Source: Bacillota bacterium (lineage in GTDB: Bacteria > Bacillota > Bacilli > Alicyclobacillales > SLC66). Taken from it: 37,891 nt of DNA. This document shows positions 1 through 7,450 of this stretch, in pieces. Both the position numbers and the translations under genes were made by a program. Where the stretch lies: positions 1 to 37,891 of the forward strand of contig JAJZCB010000029.1 in the NCBI GenBank assembly GCA_021846285.1, read 5' to 3'. Numbering within the stretch: position 1 is the first letter of the stretch; each line of letters opens with the position of its first letter. The notes under the pieces are model-generated. The model ran no database searches. It was given only the letters and a program-made list of their open reading frames with translations, and was not told the DNA's origin.

Positions 1-112
1 TCTTGTTGCGGCCCTGGTTCACGCTGGTGTAAAGGTGTCCGGGGTCCGCACAGTCACCAGGACCCTGGAAGAATCGTTCCTTGAGATGACAGGAGAGGTG
101 CGCCATGCTTAA
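1..112 (+). CDS. ABC transporter ATP-binding protein, C-terminal end (partial)
   Basis: An open frame enters from the left edge (codons begin at base 2) and stops with TAA at 110-112, giving 36 residues that end ...TRTLEESFLEMTGEVRHA. The LEESFLEMTGE pattern is the usual end of ABC-2 type exporter ATPases (compare LEEVFLELTG). The next gene, a membrane permease, starts inside it at 105 with an 8-base overlap, which is typical of a translationally coupled ATPase-permease pair. The ATP-binding motifs lie outside the window, so the assignment rests on the tail motif and on the neighbour. Confidence 0.75.
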   Translation, partial: LVAALVHAGVKVSGVRTVTRTLEESFLEMTGEVRHA

Positions 113-1046
113 ACTCATTCAAAATGAATCCATCAAGATCGCCTTGCGTTTGCGGACCTGGATCATGGCGGCGCTGATCGTCGTGATCGTGTTGGTCGCC
201 GCGATCGTGATCAATGCCCATCTCAAACCAAACGCAAACTGGAAACAGACACTGTTGAACCAAAACGCCCAAGCTGAGGCGACGCTCTCCAATCCGCGCG
301 TATACATGCCTCCGATTGACCGCTTGCGACTCAAAGCACAAGTAGCCATAAACACGTATGACATCGCTCACAATCTTCCTCCCGGACACCAGGACGCATG
401 GGTATTCACCACTGGCGCGCTAAGCGTAGGCCAAATCGGAATCGTGTTCGTAACGGTCGTGGCAGGGGATATCGTGGCAGGCGAATTTGCAAGCGGAACG
501 ATCAAAGCCTTGCTGACGCAACCTGTGAATCGAACGCGCATCATTCTGTCAAAATACGTGTCCGTGATGCTCGTTACGTTAATGATGTTTGCACTGGTGC
601 TCGTTTCGTCGATTGTCATCGGAGGAATCTTCTTTGGTTTCAACGGCATCGGTGAACCGCTCGTTTTCGTGAACGCCAAACAGGTGGTCACGCAGATGAC
701 GACGGGATCTTTCATAACTCTTGGGTATGCGTTTGCGCTGATCTCAGGCGTCATGATCGTGACGATCGCCTTCATGATCTCCGCCGTCTTTCGGAGCAGC
801 GCCCTAGCGATCGCCCTTTCGATCATAACCCTGTTTGTCGGTGTCTCCTTGGTACAGTTGCTGAGCAGCTTCACATGGGACAAGTACATTCTTTTCGCCA
901 ATACGGATCTTATGCAATACATCACGGGCGGGCCGCCCGTCACCGGTATGACGATGGGCTTCTCAATCGTTGTGCTGGCGGTCTATTTTATCGTGTTGAA
1001 CGCCGTCTCGTGGCGGGTGTTTGTGCAGCGCGACGTGTCTTCGTAG
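105..1046 (+). CDS. ABC-2 type transporter permease
   Basis: A 313-residue integral membrane protein, the membrane half of an ABC exporter whose ATPase ends just upstream. A first membrane helix lies at about residues 19-36, followed by a long outside loop (about 37-105) and further helices near 108-122, 150-178, 203-228, 234-254 and 283-301. Residues 127-151 (EFASGTIKALLTQP, then NRTRIILSKY) match the conserved cytoplasmic stretch of ABC-2 permeases, where the protein touches the ATPase. The ATG has GGAGAGG upstream. The substrate cannot be read from the sequence; drug, bacteriocin or lipid export are all possible. Confidence 0.88.
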   Translation: MLKLIQNESIKIALRLRTWIMAALIVVIVLVAAIVINAHLKPNANWKQTLLNQNAQAEATLSNPRVYMPPIDRLRLKAQVAINTYDIAHNLPPGHQDAWVFTTGALSVGQIGIVFVTVVAGDIVAGEFASGTIKALLTQPVNRTRIILSKYVSVMLVTLMMFALVLVSSIVIGGIFFGFNGIGEPLVFVNAKQVVTQMTTGSFITLGYAFALISGVMIVTIAFMISAVFRSSALAIALSIITLFVGVSLVQLLSSFTWDKYILFANTDLMQYITGGPPVTGMTMGFSIVVLAVYFIVLNAVSWRVFVQRDVSS

Positions 1047-1128
1047 GGGGGGAATCTCGGGCGGATGGCAGGCAGCGGCGGATTTCCCTCAAATCCTTGG
1101 AAGGGGTATTCCTGCTGCTTGACATTCT

Positions 1129-1278
1129 CTACATTCTCTTTAGTTTACGGTACACATCATCATCGTTGCGCTTTCCTATTACAACGACGCGAACACTCTG
1201 AGCATCGGAATCATAGATAATGCGATACTCCCCCACATCCACGAGGTTGAAATTGGATGACAGAATACCCTTTGTGAT
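1129..1278 (-). pseudogene. RelE/ParE-family toxin remnant, C-terminal part only
   Basis: The reverse strand is open from just after an in-frame TAG (1279-1281) to a TAG at 1129-1131 and encodes about 50 residues. These include NLVDVGEYRIIYDSD, then VRVVVIGKRNDDDVYRKLKR, the well-known C-terminal half of RelE-type mRNA interferases (VGEYRIIY ... VLVIGKRNDDDVYRKL). The N-terminal half and any antitoxin gene are missing, and there is no start codon with a ribosome binding site. It lies between an ABC exporter and the DUF3990 pair, so it is most likely the scar of an old toxin-antitoxin locus. Confidence 0.7.
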
Positions 1279-1288
1279 CTATGGCCAT

Positions 1289-1573
1289 TTAACGATGTTG
1301 CATCATGTATTCTTCATACTTTTCAATCCAAGGACCTGTCTCTTGGAACAACACCGCAAACGCGTGATATGCCGGTGGTTCATGCAAGAACATCTCATTT
1401 TCTTGAAGTTTTTTAGCTACATGTTTTTTCTCCATCAATTTTTCAGCTTCCTGCATGGACAGATGACCGATTTTCATTAACTCTGATCGAACTTCGGCCA
1501 AAAATTGCATCCGAATCGGATCCAAAGGGATTTCAGCTTGTCTGATTACCTTGCGATTCATCAAATTGGACAC
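1289..1573 (-). CDS. Hypothetical protein, 94 aa, overlapping the DUF3990-like gene
   Basis: A 94-residue charged, helical protein that I do not recognise. It starts at GTG (1571-1573) with GAGGGTGA just upstream, and its first 13 bases overlap the end of the DUF3990-like gene, so the two are probably translated together. The middle (residues 24-62) is rich in Lys, Glu and Met and looks alpha-helical; the end carries aromatic residues (WIEKYEEYMM). No signal peptide or membrane segment is present. Genes paired this closely with ADP-ribosyltransferase-like proteins are often antidotes or accessory factors, but that role is only inferred from position. Confidence 0.6.
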   Translation of the reverse strand: MSNLMNRKVIRQAEIPLDPIRMQFLAEVRSELMKIGHLSMQEAEKLMEKKHVAKKLQENEMFLHEPPAYHAFAVLFQETGPWIEKYEEYMMQHR

Positions 1574-2025
1574 TTCACCCTCACCACCCGAATCGGTTTA
1601 GACAACCTGTCAAGCACTTGCTCTGTATTGAGAGACAATTGATCAAATGTTCGATGAAACTGAATTTCCTCTGGCATACCATAAGCATTCCCATCTGCAA
1701 CAGGTCCGTACACATAATCGTATGTGTGCGAATTCTGACGGCGACACTTTTGGATGAGTGCCCGAGCCTCCATTTGCCGCCCGTTCCAGTTTGTTTCCTT
1801 CGGTAACGGAAATTCAACACCAAATGCGGTTGACCGCAACTCGACGACATTTAATGTATACTGACTATAATCCTGAGTCAGATAAAAACCTTGGCCAAAA
1901 TCCGTGCTTCGCCGTTGGACACTCAGCCAGACACCATTCCCACGTAACACGTCCGCAAAAAATAGGGTTGTTCCATGATACAGAGTAATGATTCCGGAAG
2001 CAGGCAACAACAATATCGACCTCAT
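1561..2025 (-). CDS. DUF3990-like protein with ADP-ribosyltransferase-type motifs
   Basis: About 154 residues. The N-terminal ITLYHGTT followed by DFGQGFYLT about 28 residues later is the signature of DUF3990, a family grouped with ADP-ribosyltransferase folds. The His of YHGT and the Tyr of GFYLT would match the H-Y nicotinamide-binding pair of diphtheria-toxin/PARP-type enzymes. The ATG at 2025 lies only a few bases after a predicted transcription start (promoter 2035-2063), so either it is used nearly leaderless or the TTG at 2013, behind GAGG, is used. A longer GTG-started form (to 2142) has no ribosome binding site and would begin upstream of the promoter. Overlaps the next 94-residue gene. 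Target and toxicity unknown. Confidence 0.68.
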   Translation of the reverse strand: MRSILLLPASGIITLYHGTTLFFADVLRGNGVWLSVQRRSTDFGQGFYLTQDYSQYTLNVVELRSTAFGVEFPLPKETNWNGRQMEARALIQKCRRQNSHTYDYVYGPVADGNAYGMPEEIQFHRTFDQLSLNTEQVLDRLSKPIRVVRVKCPI

Positions 2026-2034
2026 TCTAATCCC

Positions 2035-2063
2035 AGTATAACAGCGTGCAGACGTGGTGTCGA
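2035..2063 (-). promoter_or_regulatory. Predicted sigma-A promoter of the DUF3990-like gene
   Basis: On the reverse strand TCGACA (2058-2063), a 17-base spacer and TATACT (2035-2040) make a good promoter. Transcription would start near 2028, about 3 bases before the ATG at 2025. Confidence 0.45.
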
Positions 2064-2216
2064 TATGAAATGGAAGAAAAGGAACCCATCGGGTATCTGG
2101 CACGCCGATGAATTTGTGCAGTCGCGCTTCACAACCATTCACTGGTGACGCGTTTCAAATTTATATATTGGTATATGTCACAATGATTCTTTGAGGCCGC
2201 GACGATTGGATCAAGC

Positions 2217-3050
2217 TTATACGTGATATCCGGTTGCCGGAAAGCCGGAAAATAATGGGTTTGCCCATGTCGTAAATTGGCGAATCGCCCTTATGGATTC
2301 AAGCGTCGTGTGCACATCCTGCCATTCGCCGTCTTCGCTGACCCAGCGTCCATCTCCGTGTTGCAAAGTTTGCAATTTGTCTATCGCGTCCGATATCAAC
2401 GGATGATCCGGGGTGATACCCATAATACACAGGGCATTAACCAACCACGCCAGATTGCTCGCTTCCAGCATCGCTAACTTGGGGTGCAAGTATGTAAGTA
2501 TTGATTGTGCTTCATTGTGTTTCCCCAATGAATGCAGCAGACCCGCAGCCAACCAGTTCGCATGCAGGAACCCGGGCAAGTAGCCTTTATTGAGGTTCGA
2601 GGCAAGGAACTCTCCGATCATGGCTAGACAGGGGTCTGAGCTCCGGAAATGAGAAATCCAGCAGCCTGCGTTCGCCGTTATGTATAGTTTTGCCGACGCG
2701 TCGCCGGGCATCGCCCAAGGTGGGGCAACAGGCGCCAGCGCGGCGTCCTCTTCAAATGAACCATCCGTGTTTTGCCGTCCGATCAGAAAGGATATTGCTT
2801 GATCAATAAACTCTTCCGATCTCAATCCCAGTTGCTCACACTGCGCCAACCGGTAACAGGTGGCATCGATTGAACTTGCGTCTGGCGCCCAGAAGGGCGC
2901 CCAACTGCCATCTTCCCGTTGCATCATCTTCAGATCATCGACTGCCTCCCGAACCAATGCCTGATCTTGAAGCAAAACATGCAAACGCGCCTGTTCCACT
3001 GTGTTTCCGTGGTCCTGTACAAATTTGATCGCCGAGTGAATATCTGCCAA
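2217..3050 (-). CDS. Prenyltransferase/squalene-oxidase repeat (alpha-alpha toroid) protein
   Basis: About 277 residues with several degenerate helix-turn repeats that end in the Q-x-x-D-G-x-W/F pattern: MQREDGSWAPF, RQNTDGSFEED and LQHGDGRWVSEDGEW. This is the mark of the terpenoid-cyclase/prenyltransferase alpha-alpha barrel. The protein is much shorter than squalene-hopene cyclase (about 630 residues), and the cyclase DxDD acid motif is not visible, so cyclase activity is not claimed. The frame is open to a TTG at 3092, but the TTG at 3050 has AAGGGGTGG at good spacing and is preferred. It stands alone, with its 3' end towards the DUF3990 pair. Confidence 0.68.
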   Translation of the reverse strand: MADIHSAIKFVQDHGNTVEQARLHVLLQDQALVREAVDDLKMMQREDGSWAPFWAPDASSIDATCYRLAQCEQLGLRSEEFIDQAISFLIGRQNTDGSFEEDAALAPVAPPWAMPGDASAKLYITANAGCWISHFRSSDPCLAMIGEFLASNLNKGYLPGFLHANWLAAGLLHSLGKHNEAQSILTYLHPKLAMLEASNLAWLVNALCIMGITPDHPLISDAIDKLQTLQHGDGRWVSEDGEWQDVHTTLESIRAIRQFTTWANPLFSGFPATGYHV

Positions 3051-3313
3051 GGTTCCACCCCTTATCGTCGTCCATACAGAAAAGTCAGTCAATACTAATT
3101 GTGATTATGACGCTTTAGCTGTGCAGAGGTCAATGTGGTTCTGCAAGAGCGGGCAACTTCATTGAATCCGAAGCAACTTCAGGTGCAAGCGCCATCGAAG
3201 AAACCTCCCAGATTGACAGTGGCGGGCCTGAAAAAGAAACTTCGGACTCTTCGCAGCAGGAACTGGTTTAATTGATCGCGGAATCCTTTGCGTCAAGCAG
3301 ACAGGCACAACAG

Positions 3314-3760
3314 TCACGACCACATATCAGGCAAGAGCAAGCTCACGCACCGAAACAGCGTGTGATTGTCTTCGATCTTTAGAAGGGCTTTCCAAACTGG
3401 AGAATAATAGTCGTGTTTCTTGCTGTTTTGATGGAGCGCGCGGATGAACTTTCTCACCGCGCGAGCAACCCGTTTCTCTTGCGCTGTTTCATAGGCTTCA
3501 AGAAGAAAGTCGGCCAATGCTTTTCTCCGCGCCTCATCGATCGCCTCATTGCGTTGATGGACGGCATCCCAATAGGCGCATATCGCGGGATCTTCAAGTT
3601 CTGGAAAGGACACCTCGAAGTTTCCGTCATCCATCGGTGTCCAGACCATTTCCAATTCCGGTTGCGGCCCAACCCCTGACCACTCGACTTCTGGCGGTTC
3701 TGTCACGATGATATCAAAGGCATCAAACAACTCTTCCCAGTCCGCTCCCTTGAATCGCAT
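3314..3760 (-). CDS. Hypothetical protein, 148 aa
   Basis: An acidic 148-residue soluble protein with a strong ribosome binding site (AAGGGGGAG, about 6 bases before the ATG). The N-terminal half is rich in Trp, Glu and Pro (EPPEVEWSGVGPQPELEMVWTP), while residues 70-130 look helical (EAIDEARRKALADFLLEAYETAQ). I do not recognise the family. It is codirectional with the AAA ATPase upstream, 144 bases apart, and may share its transcript. The 3093-3313 interval downstream holds no gene I can support. Confidence 0.6.
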   Translation of the reverse strand: MRFKGADWEELFDAFDIIVTEPPEVEWSGVGPQPELEMVWTPMDDGNFEVSFPELEDPAICAYWDAVHQRNEAIDEARRKALADFLLEAYETAQEKRVARAVRKFIRALHQNSKKHDYYSPVWKALLKIEDNHTLFRCVSLLLPDMWS

Positions 3761-3904
3761 GTTTCTCCCCCTTCGCCGATCTACCGTTCACAGCGGTTCA
3801 ACCCAATTTTCCTCGAACAGCCCGCCAATTGGCTTGCCACAGTTGTCACTCACAGGCGCGAGGGGGACAAAAACCGCCCTGAAGGGTGCTCATTTTTCGG
3901 AGGC

Positions 3905-5068
3905 TCAATCTTCAAAATCGACTTGCTGTATATACTCTCCAAACAGCGGATGATACAAGGTGTACATACCGCGCCCTTTCCGTATCACCAGATTTTTTTG
4001 TACCAATCGGCTCAATAGACCACTGTTCTGCACATCTTTTGCCGGACAATCACCCGGTGCAGCCGCGGCGATTTGGCGCAAAATCATCCGCTCTCCCGGC
4101 GGAACGGATGACCAATCCACATCAAAACGCTCCGCATAGATCAAACGTAAAATCTCCGGCCACTTGCTTTCACAATACGAAACATCCAAATTGACCCGCC
4201 GTTCACTGTGTGCATTCATCAGCATAACGCGCATGATAAAAGTCACAAAATACGGATGACCGTTTGTTTTACTCTGTATCCAATCCAACGTTTCGTCCGG
4301 TATGGTGATTCCCGCCTGCACTCGCTCCACGGGATATCGTATTGCATCTGCCAAATCTTCGCGATCAAAGGGTTTGAGGTTCATTTTATTAAAAAAACGA
4401 ACGACTGGCTCCGATTCCAAGCGAATATCTTCAAATAGTTCCGAGGGGCCGGTGATCACCAACCCATATCGAGCACCCAGTAAATGTAGATCCTGTATCA
4501 CTGCTCGCAGGATCAGAAATGCCTGTTTGTCCAATGACAAAAGCAGATGCGCATCATCTAATATCAACAAAATCCCACACTCGCGATCAGCCAAAAACCT
4601 TTCCCACAAATCCCTTAATTGACGACGCAGAATATCTGCCGCTCCAGCGGTCGCCATATCTGGACGTTGCCTTTTTGTCACCGTAAGCCCCAACGCGTGA
4701 ATGGATAACTGCCAGTCACGCAATTGTTCCATCGCCTTTTCAGACCACCCTTTGTGTTTGGATAACTCATCCGCGACAAATGAAACCAGCATGGAAAAAA
4801 AACCATAGAGAGAGTCGTATCCCCGGGAACAACTGATGAACACAGGAAAGATATCAAACGGCGCCTGACGGCAACTGTGCATAAATCGATTTGCCAAGCT
4901 GGTTTTGCCAATTCCCCACGGCCCGAGAATCGCGATGTTCCACGGGCCGGAACTTGATGGGTGCAAGCTGGGGATAACCCCCTCTTCAAACCACGCCAGT
5001 TCTCTCTTGCGGTTCGCAAAGTATCGAATGTCAGCCGGATAATTGGGATTGAATGGATTGAGAAACAT
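3905..5068 (-). CDS. AAA family ATPase (AAA_16/Orc-like), orphan
   Basis: 387 residues. A Walker A motif, GPWGIGKTS, lies at residues 49-57 and a Walker B, ILLILDDAHLL, at about 166-176. YGLVITGPSELFEDIR, near 217, fits a sensor-1 strand. A winged-helix-like C-terminus follows (GLLSRLVQKNLVIRKGRGMYTLYHPLFGEYIQ, residues 350-380). This layout is that of AAA_16/Orc1-Cdc6-like STAND-type ATPases, which act as switches in signalling, plasmid or defence contexts. GGAGGG stands 8 bases before the ATG, and a near-consensus promoter lies at 5115-5143. No effector domain is fused and no obvious partner is adjacent, so the function is open. Confidence 0.82.
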   Translation of the reverse strand: MFLNPFNPNYPADIRYFANRKRELAWFEEGVIPSLHPSSSGPWNIAILGPWGIGKTSLANRFMHSCRQAPFDIFPVFISCSRGYDSLYGFFSMLVSFVADELSKHKGWSEKAMEQLRDWQLSIHALGLTVTKRQRPDMATAGAADILRRQLRDLWERFLADRECGILLILDDAHLLLSLDKQAFLILRAVIQDLHLLGARYGLVITGPSELFEDIRLESEPVVRFFNKMNLKPFDREDLADAIRYPVERVQAGITIPDETLDWIQSKTNGHPYFVTFIMRVMLMNAHSERRVNLDVSYCESKWPEILRLIYAERFDVDWSSVPPGERMILRQIAAAAPGDCPAKDVQNSGLLSRLVQKNLVIRKGRGMYTLYHPLFGEYIQQVDFED

Positions 5069-5114
5069 ATGTCAACCCTCCAAAAGAGGCGTTTTTCGTG
5101 TAGGAAGTGAATAC

Positions 5115-5143
5115 ATTGTATTATTTGTAGTTTTACCTGTCAA
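5115..5143 (-). promoter_or_regulatory. Strong sigma-A promoter for the AAA ATPase gene
   Basis: Reverse strand TTGACA (5138-5143), 17-base spacer, TACAAT (5115-5120). The -10 lies inside a small palindrome (ATACA-T-TGTAT) that could be an operator. Confidence 0.65.
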
Positions 5144-5194
5144 TATACGGTACTCCACATCACGGGGCTCGCTTTCGGACGATCGCGCGCTTAA

Positions 5195-5539
5195 CACGCA
5201 GGCGGTTTCGGAAAGCTGCGATTGGGTGAGGCAGACAAAGCGATCAAAGAATTTGAACAGATCACCAGCAGCAAAAAGTACACATTGGAACTGATGTTGC
5301 TGTATGTGGAGATGGGCGTGGACTTTACGAACACCTATGGTGATATAGACGCCCATTTTTACGAAAGCATCGAAGACATGTATGTAAACGTGATCAATAT
5401 GGTGAATGAGGACGATGGACATGAACTTTTCGAGGAGTGTGAAGAAAGAATCGCCAACGTTGTTGAAGAGGCAGACGGGGTCGGCTGGGGCTTCTACGAT
5501 ACTTTCCAAAATATAAATTCCCGGATAAGATGGATGTAG
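5195..5539 (+). pseudogene. DUF6155-family gene, 5'-truncated
   Basis: The open frame begins immediately after a TAA at 5192-5194 and reads GKLRLGEADKAIKEFEQI ... ELMLLYVEMGVDFTNTYGDID ... FYESIEDM ... EADGVGWGFYDTF, which I recognise as the C-terminal two thirds of DUF6155 proteins. Family members normally carry some 60 more residues before KLR, and these are absent. The only start, a TTG at 5222, has no clear ribosome binding site. The sequence upstream belongs to the divergent promoter of the AAA ATPase, so the gene has probably lost its front end by rearrangement. It might still yield a short protein. Confidence 0.6.
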
Positions 5540-5614
5540 GGTGATATGGCGTTCGGAAGGGGCGCCCTCGTTTGGCATGCCCCCCGATGAAGCGACGACA
5601 GGAGGCGCACGACG

Positions 5615-6169
5615 ATGGCCATTCGCAAGGCAGTACCCACCGATGCGCGGGAACTCGCCATCGTGCATGTTGACAGTTGGCGTTCCACCTACCGCGGAAT
5701 CGTAGCCGACAACTTTCTCGAAAGTATGAGCTATGACGACCGCGAAGCGCGATGGCGGAGCACACTTGACGCGCTTAGCGACGAGAACGCGAAGCGCGTT
5801 GTCTTCGCGGCGGCGGACCATGACGGACGCATCGTCGGTTTCGCCATGGGCGGACCTCATCGCGACCCAGACCCGGAATACACGGGCGAGTTGTACGCGA
5901 TCTACCTGCTCGCGGAACACCAGGGGAAGGGTCTCGGACGCGCGCTAGTGAAATCCGTTGCGCACGGTCTCGCCGCACAAGGCTTTCAGTCCATGCTGGT
6001 CTGGGTGTTGGCGCAAAACCCCTCCCGGTATTTCTATGAGAGGCTCGGAGGCGTGCACATCCGGTCAAAGCAAGCGGAGATCGGTTCGCAATCCTTGCCG
6101 GAACTGGCGTATGGATGGCGCGGTGAGAACTTCACCCGCATCCTTGCAAAAGAACAATCGATCTCGTAA
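5615..6169 (+). CDS. GNAT family N-acetyltransferase
   Basis: 184 residues. The N-terminus IRKAVPTDARELAIVHVDSWRSTYRGIV is the typical first strand and helix of GNAT enzymes. The acetyl-CoA pyrophosphate loop is EHQGKGLGRALV (residues 101-112, matching Q/R-x-x-G-x-G/A), preceded by the strand ELYAIYLLAEHQ. YFYERLGG near residue 145 is the usual end motif. The ATG follows GGAGG at 10 bases. It transfers an acetyl group from acetyl-CoA to an amine; the substrate cannot be told. It is convergent with the GntR gene across a 64-base gap that holds no clear terminator. Confidence 0.88.
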   Translation: MAIRKAVPTDARELAIVHVDSWRSTYRGIVADNFLESMSYDDREARWRSTLDALSDENAKRVVFAAADHDGRIVGFAMGGPHRDPDPEYTGELYAIYLLAEHQGKGLGRALVKSVAHGLAAQGFQSMLVWVLAQNPSRYFYERLGGVHIRSKQAEIGSQSLPELAYGWRGENFTRILAKEQSIS

Positions 6170-6233
6170 GTCGCTGGGATGCACCCGCCCGCCTGGACAA
6201 TGGCGATCTCTATCTACCGGCGACATGTCTCCA

Positions 6234-6917
6234 TCATCGCCTCTCCCCGTCCTCGCTCGTATGATGGATGCGATGCGATTCATCCGTCGCACCAGCCATC
6301 TGTTCGAGCAGCGACTCCATGCCAGTACGCCAGTTGTTTTCCAGTGATTGCACAGCCGCGTGAAGGTCGCCCTTGGCCAGAGCCTCCGAGACTTCCTGGT
6401 GTTGTTCCACCGATCTGCCAATTAAGCCTGCACCCCACATGAACGCGTACTCATACCGCCGGATAGCCAGTTTTAAGTCCGAAATCATGGTGTGCAGCCT
6501 CCTGTTTTGGCATCCTGCGAGCAAAACTGCATGCCAGCGCGAATCGAGTTCAAGCGCTCTCCCTGGATTGCCCTTTGCTCCGGCAAGCTCGCCATTGATG
6601 ACCTCCAGCTCATTGATATCTGGAACCCTCTCCGCCGTTCGCAGCGCCAAATCCTCGAGCGTCCACACAATCGGGTATATCTCCCGAATTTCGCCTGCCG
6701 TGAGCGCGCGCACGGTGAATCCCCGCGCAGCATCCGACCGCACAAATCCTTCCCGTCGCAGATCCAGCAGCGCTTCTCGAAGCGGCGTACGGCTGACTCC
6801 AAGGTCCGTCGCGAGAGTCGTTTCATTGATTCGGCTTCCAGGAGGAAACTCCCCTCGAAGCAGGCGTTCAAGAACCTGCTGCCGCACATCGTCTCGCAAA
6901 GGACGTTTGGGACTCAT
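6234..6917 (-). CDS. GntR family transcriptional regulator, FCD (FadR/VanR) subfamily
   Basis: 227 residues. A winged helix-turn-helix occupies about residues 5-70 (QQVLERLLRGEFPPGSRINETTLATDLGVSRTPLREALLDLRREG, the GntR hallmark). An all-helical FCD ligand domain follows (about 78-215) with the metal-site pattern D-x-x-x-H (LDSRWHAVLL) and a later HQEVSEAL. It is the third gene of an operon whose first two genes encode a PLP enzyme and a deformylase-like protein, and its ATG overlaps the stop of the latter by 4 bases. A GTATAC-centred palindrome over the operon promoter (8649-8660) is a likely autoregulatory target. The effector is probably an organic or amino acid. Confidence 0.9.
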   Translation of the reverse strand: MSPKRPLRDDVRQQVLERLLRGEFPPGSRINETTLATDLGVSRTPLREALLDLRREGFVRSDAARGFTVRALTAGEIREIYPIVWTLEDLALRTAERVPDINELEVINGELAGAKGNPGRALELDSRWHAVLLAGCQNRRLHTMISDLKLAIRRYEYAFMWGAGLIGRSVEQHQEVSEALAKGDLHAAVQSLENNWRTGMESLLEQMAGATDESHRIHHTSEDGERR

Positions 6918-7438
6918 ACCGCATACGGACTCTGCGTCCGGTATCGCTTCTCAAATTCTTCACGGGTGCAAAGTGTCCTTATGTCAGTGATACGGTCCAC
7001 AGCGAGAATCCCGTCGAGATGGTCAATCTCATGCTGAAGCAATTCAGCCAGATCGCCCTCCGCCGTGATCTCATGCCATTTTTCAGAGGTGTCCTGATAA
7101 CGGACCCTCACCCGGCGGTTACGAGTTACTTGAAAGAAGATGCACAAAAAACTTAGACACGCGTCCCACACCACCATGGTTTCCGGACTGCGTTCGACGA
7201 TCTCCGGATTGATGAGCGACCAGGGTTCATCCACGTTCATAAATACAATCCGCTTCATGACGCCGATTTGCGGTGCAGCAATTCCCCGGCCGTATGTGGT
7301 TGCAGTGCGCCAATACGCCAGGGTATCCTGCAAATCGATGAGGGTGAAACGCACCTCCTCGGAAGCTGGATATTCGACAGGAGAGCACACCTCCCTCAAG
7401 CGTGGATCCCCCAATTGCAGCACATCGCATATCGCCAT
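6914..7438 (-). CDS. Peptide deformylase-like protein, divergent
   Basis: 174 residues with the three deformylase motifs. Motif 1 is GRGIAAPQIG (residues 50-59), motif 2 is DACLS (92-96) in place of EGCLS, and motif 3 is QHEIDH (135-140). The metal ligands Cys94, His136 and His140 and the catalytic Glu137 are kept, so hydrolysis of an N-formyl group is plausible. The E-G to D-A change in motif 2, and the location in a regulated operon rather than beside fmt, suggest a specialised enzyme and not the housekeeping deformylase. AGGAGG lies 8 bases before the ATG. Its stop overlaps the gntR start. Confidence 0.85.
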   Translation of the reverse strand: MAICDVLQLGDPRLREVCSPVEYPASEEVRFTLIDLQDTLAYWRTATTYGRGIAAPQIGVMKRIVFMNVDEPWSLINPEIVERSPETMVVWDACLSFLCIFFQVTRNRRVRVRYQDTSEKWHEITAEGDLAELLQHEIDHLDGILAVDRITDIRTLCTREEFEKRYRTQSPYAV

Positions 7439-7450
7439 AGGTGTCGCCTC

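Noticed and set aside
3134-3272. A short + strand frame rich in Glu, Ser and Thr ending at TAA (3270-3272)
   Set aside because: About 46 codons with no ATG or ribosome binding site and no similarity I recognise. Could be the tail of a lost gene but cannot be supported.
5072-5920. A 282-codon reverse frame opposite the GNAT and DUF6155 genes
   Set aside because: Antisense to two genes with clear motifs. The fragment VEYRILTG recalls RelE but is not supported by flanking residues.
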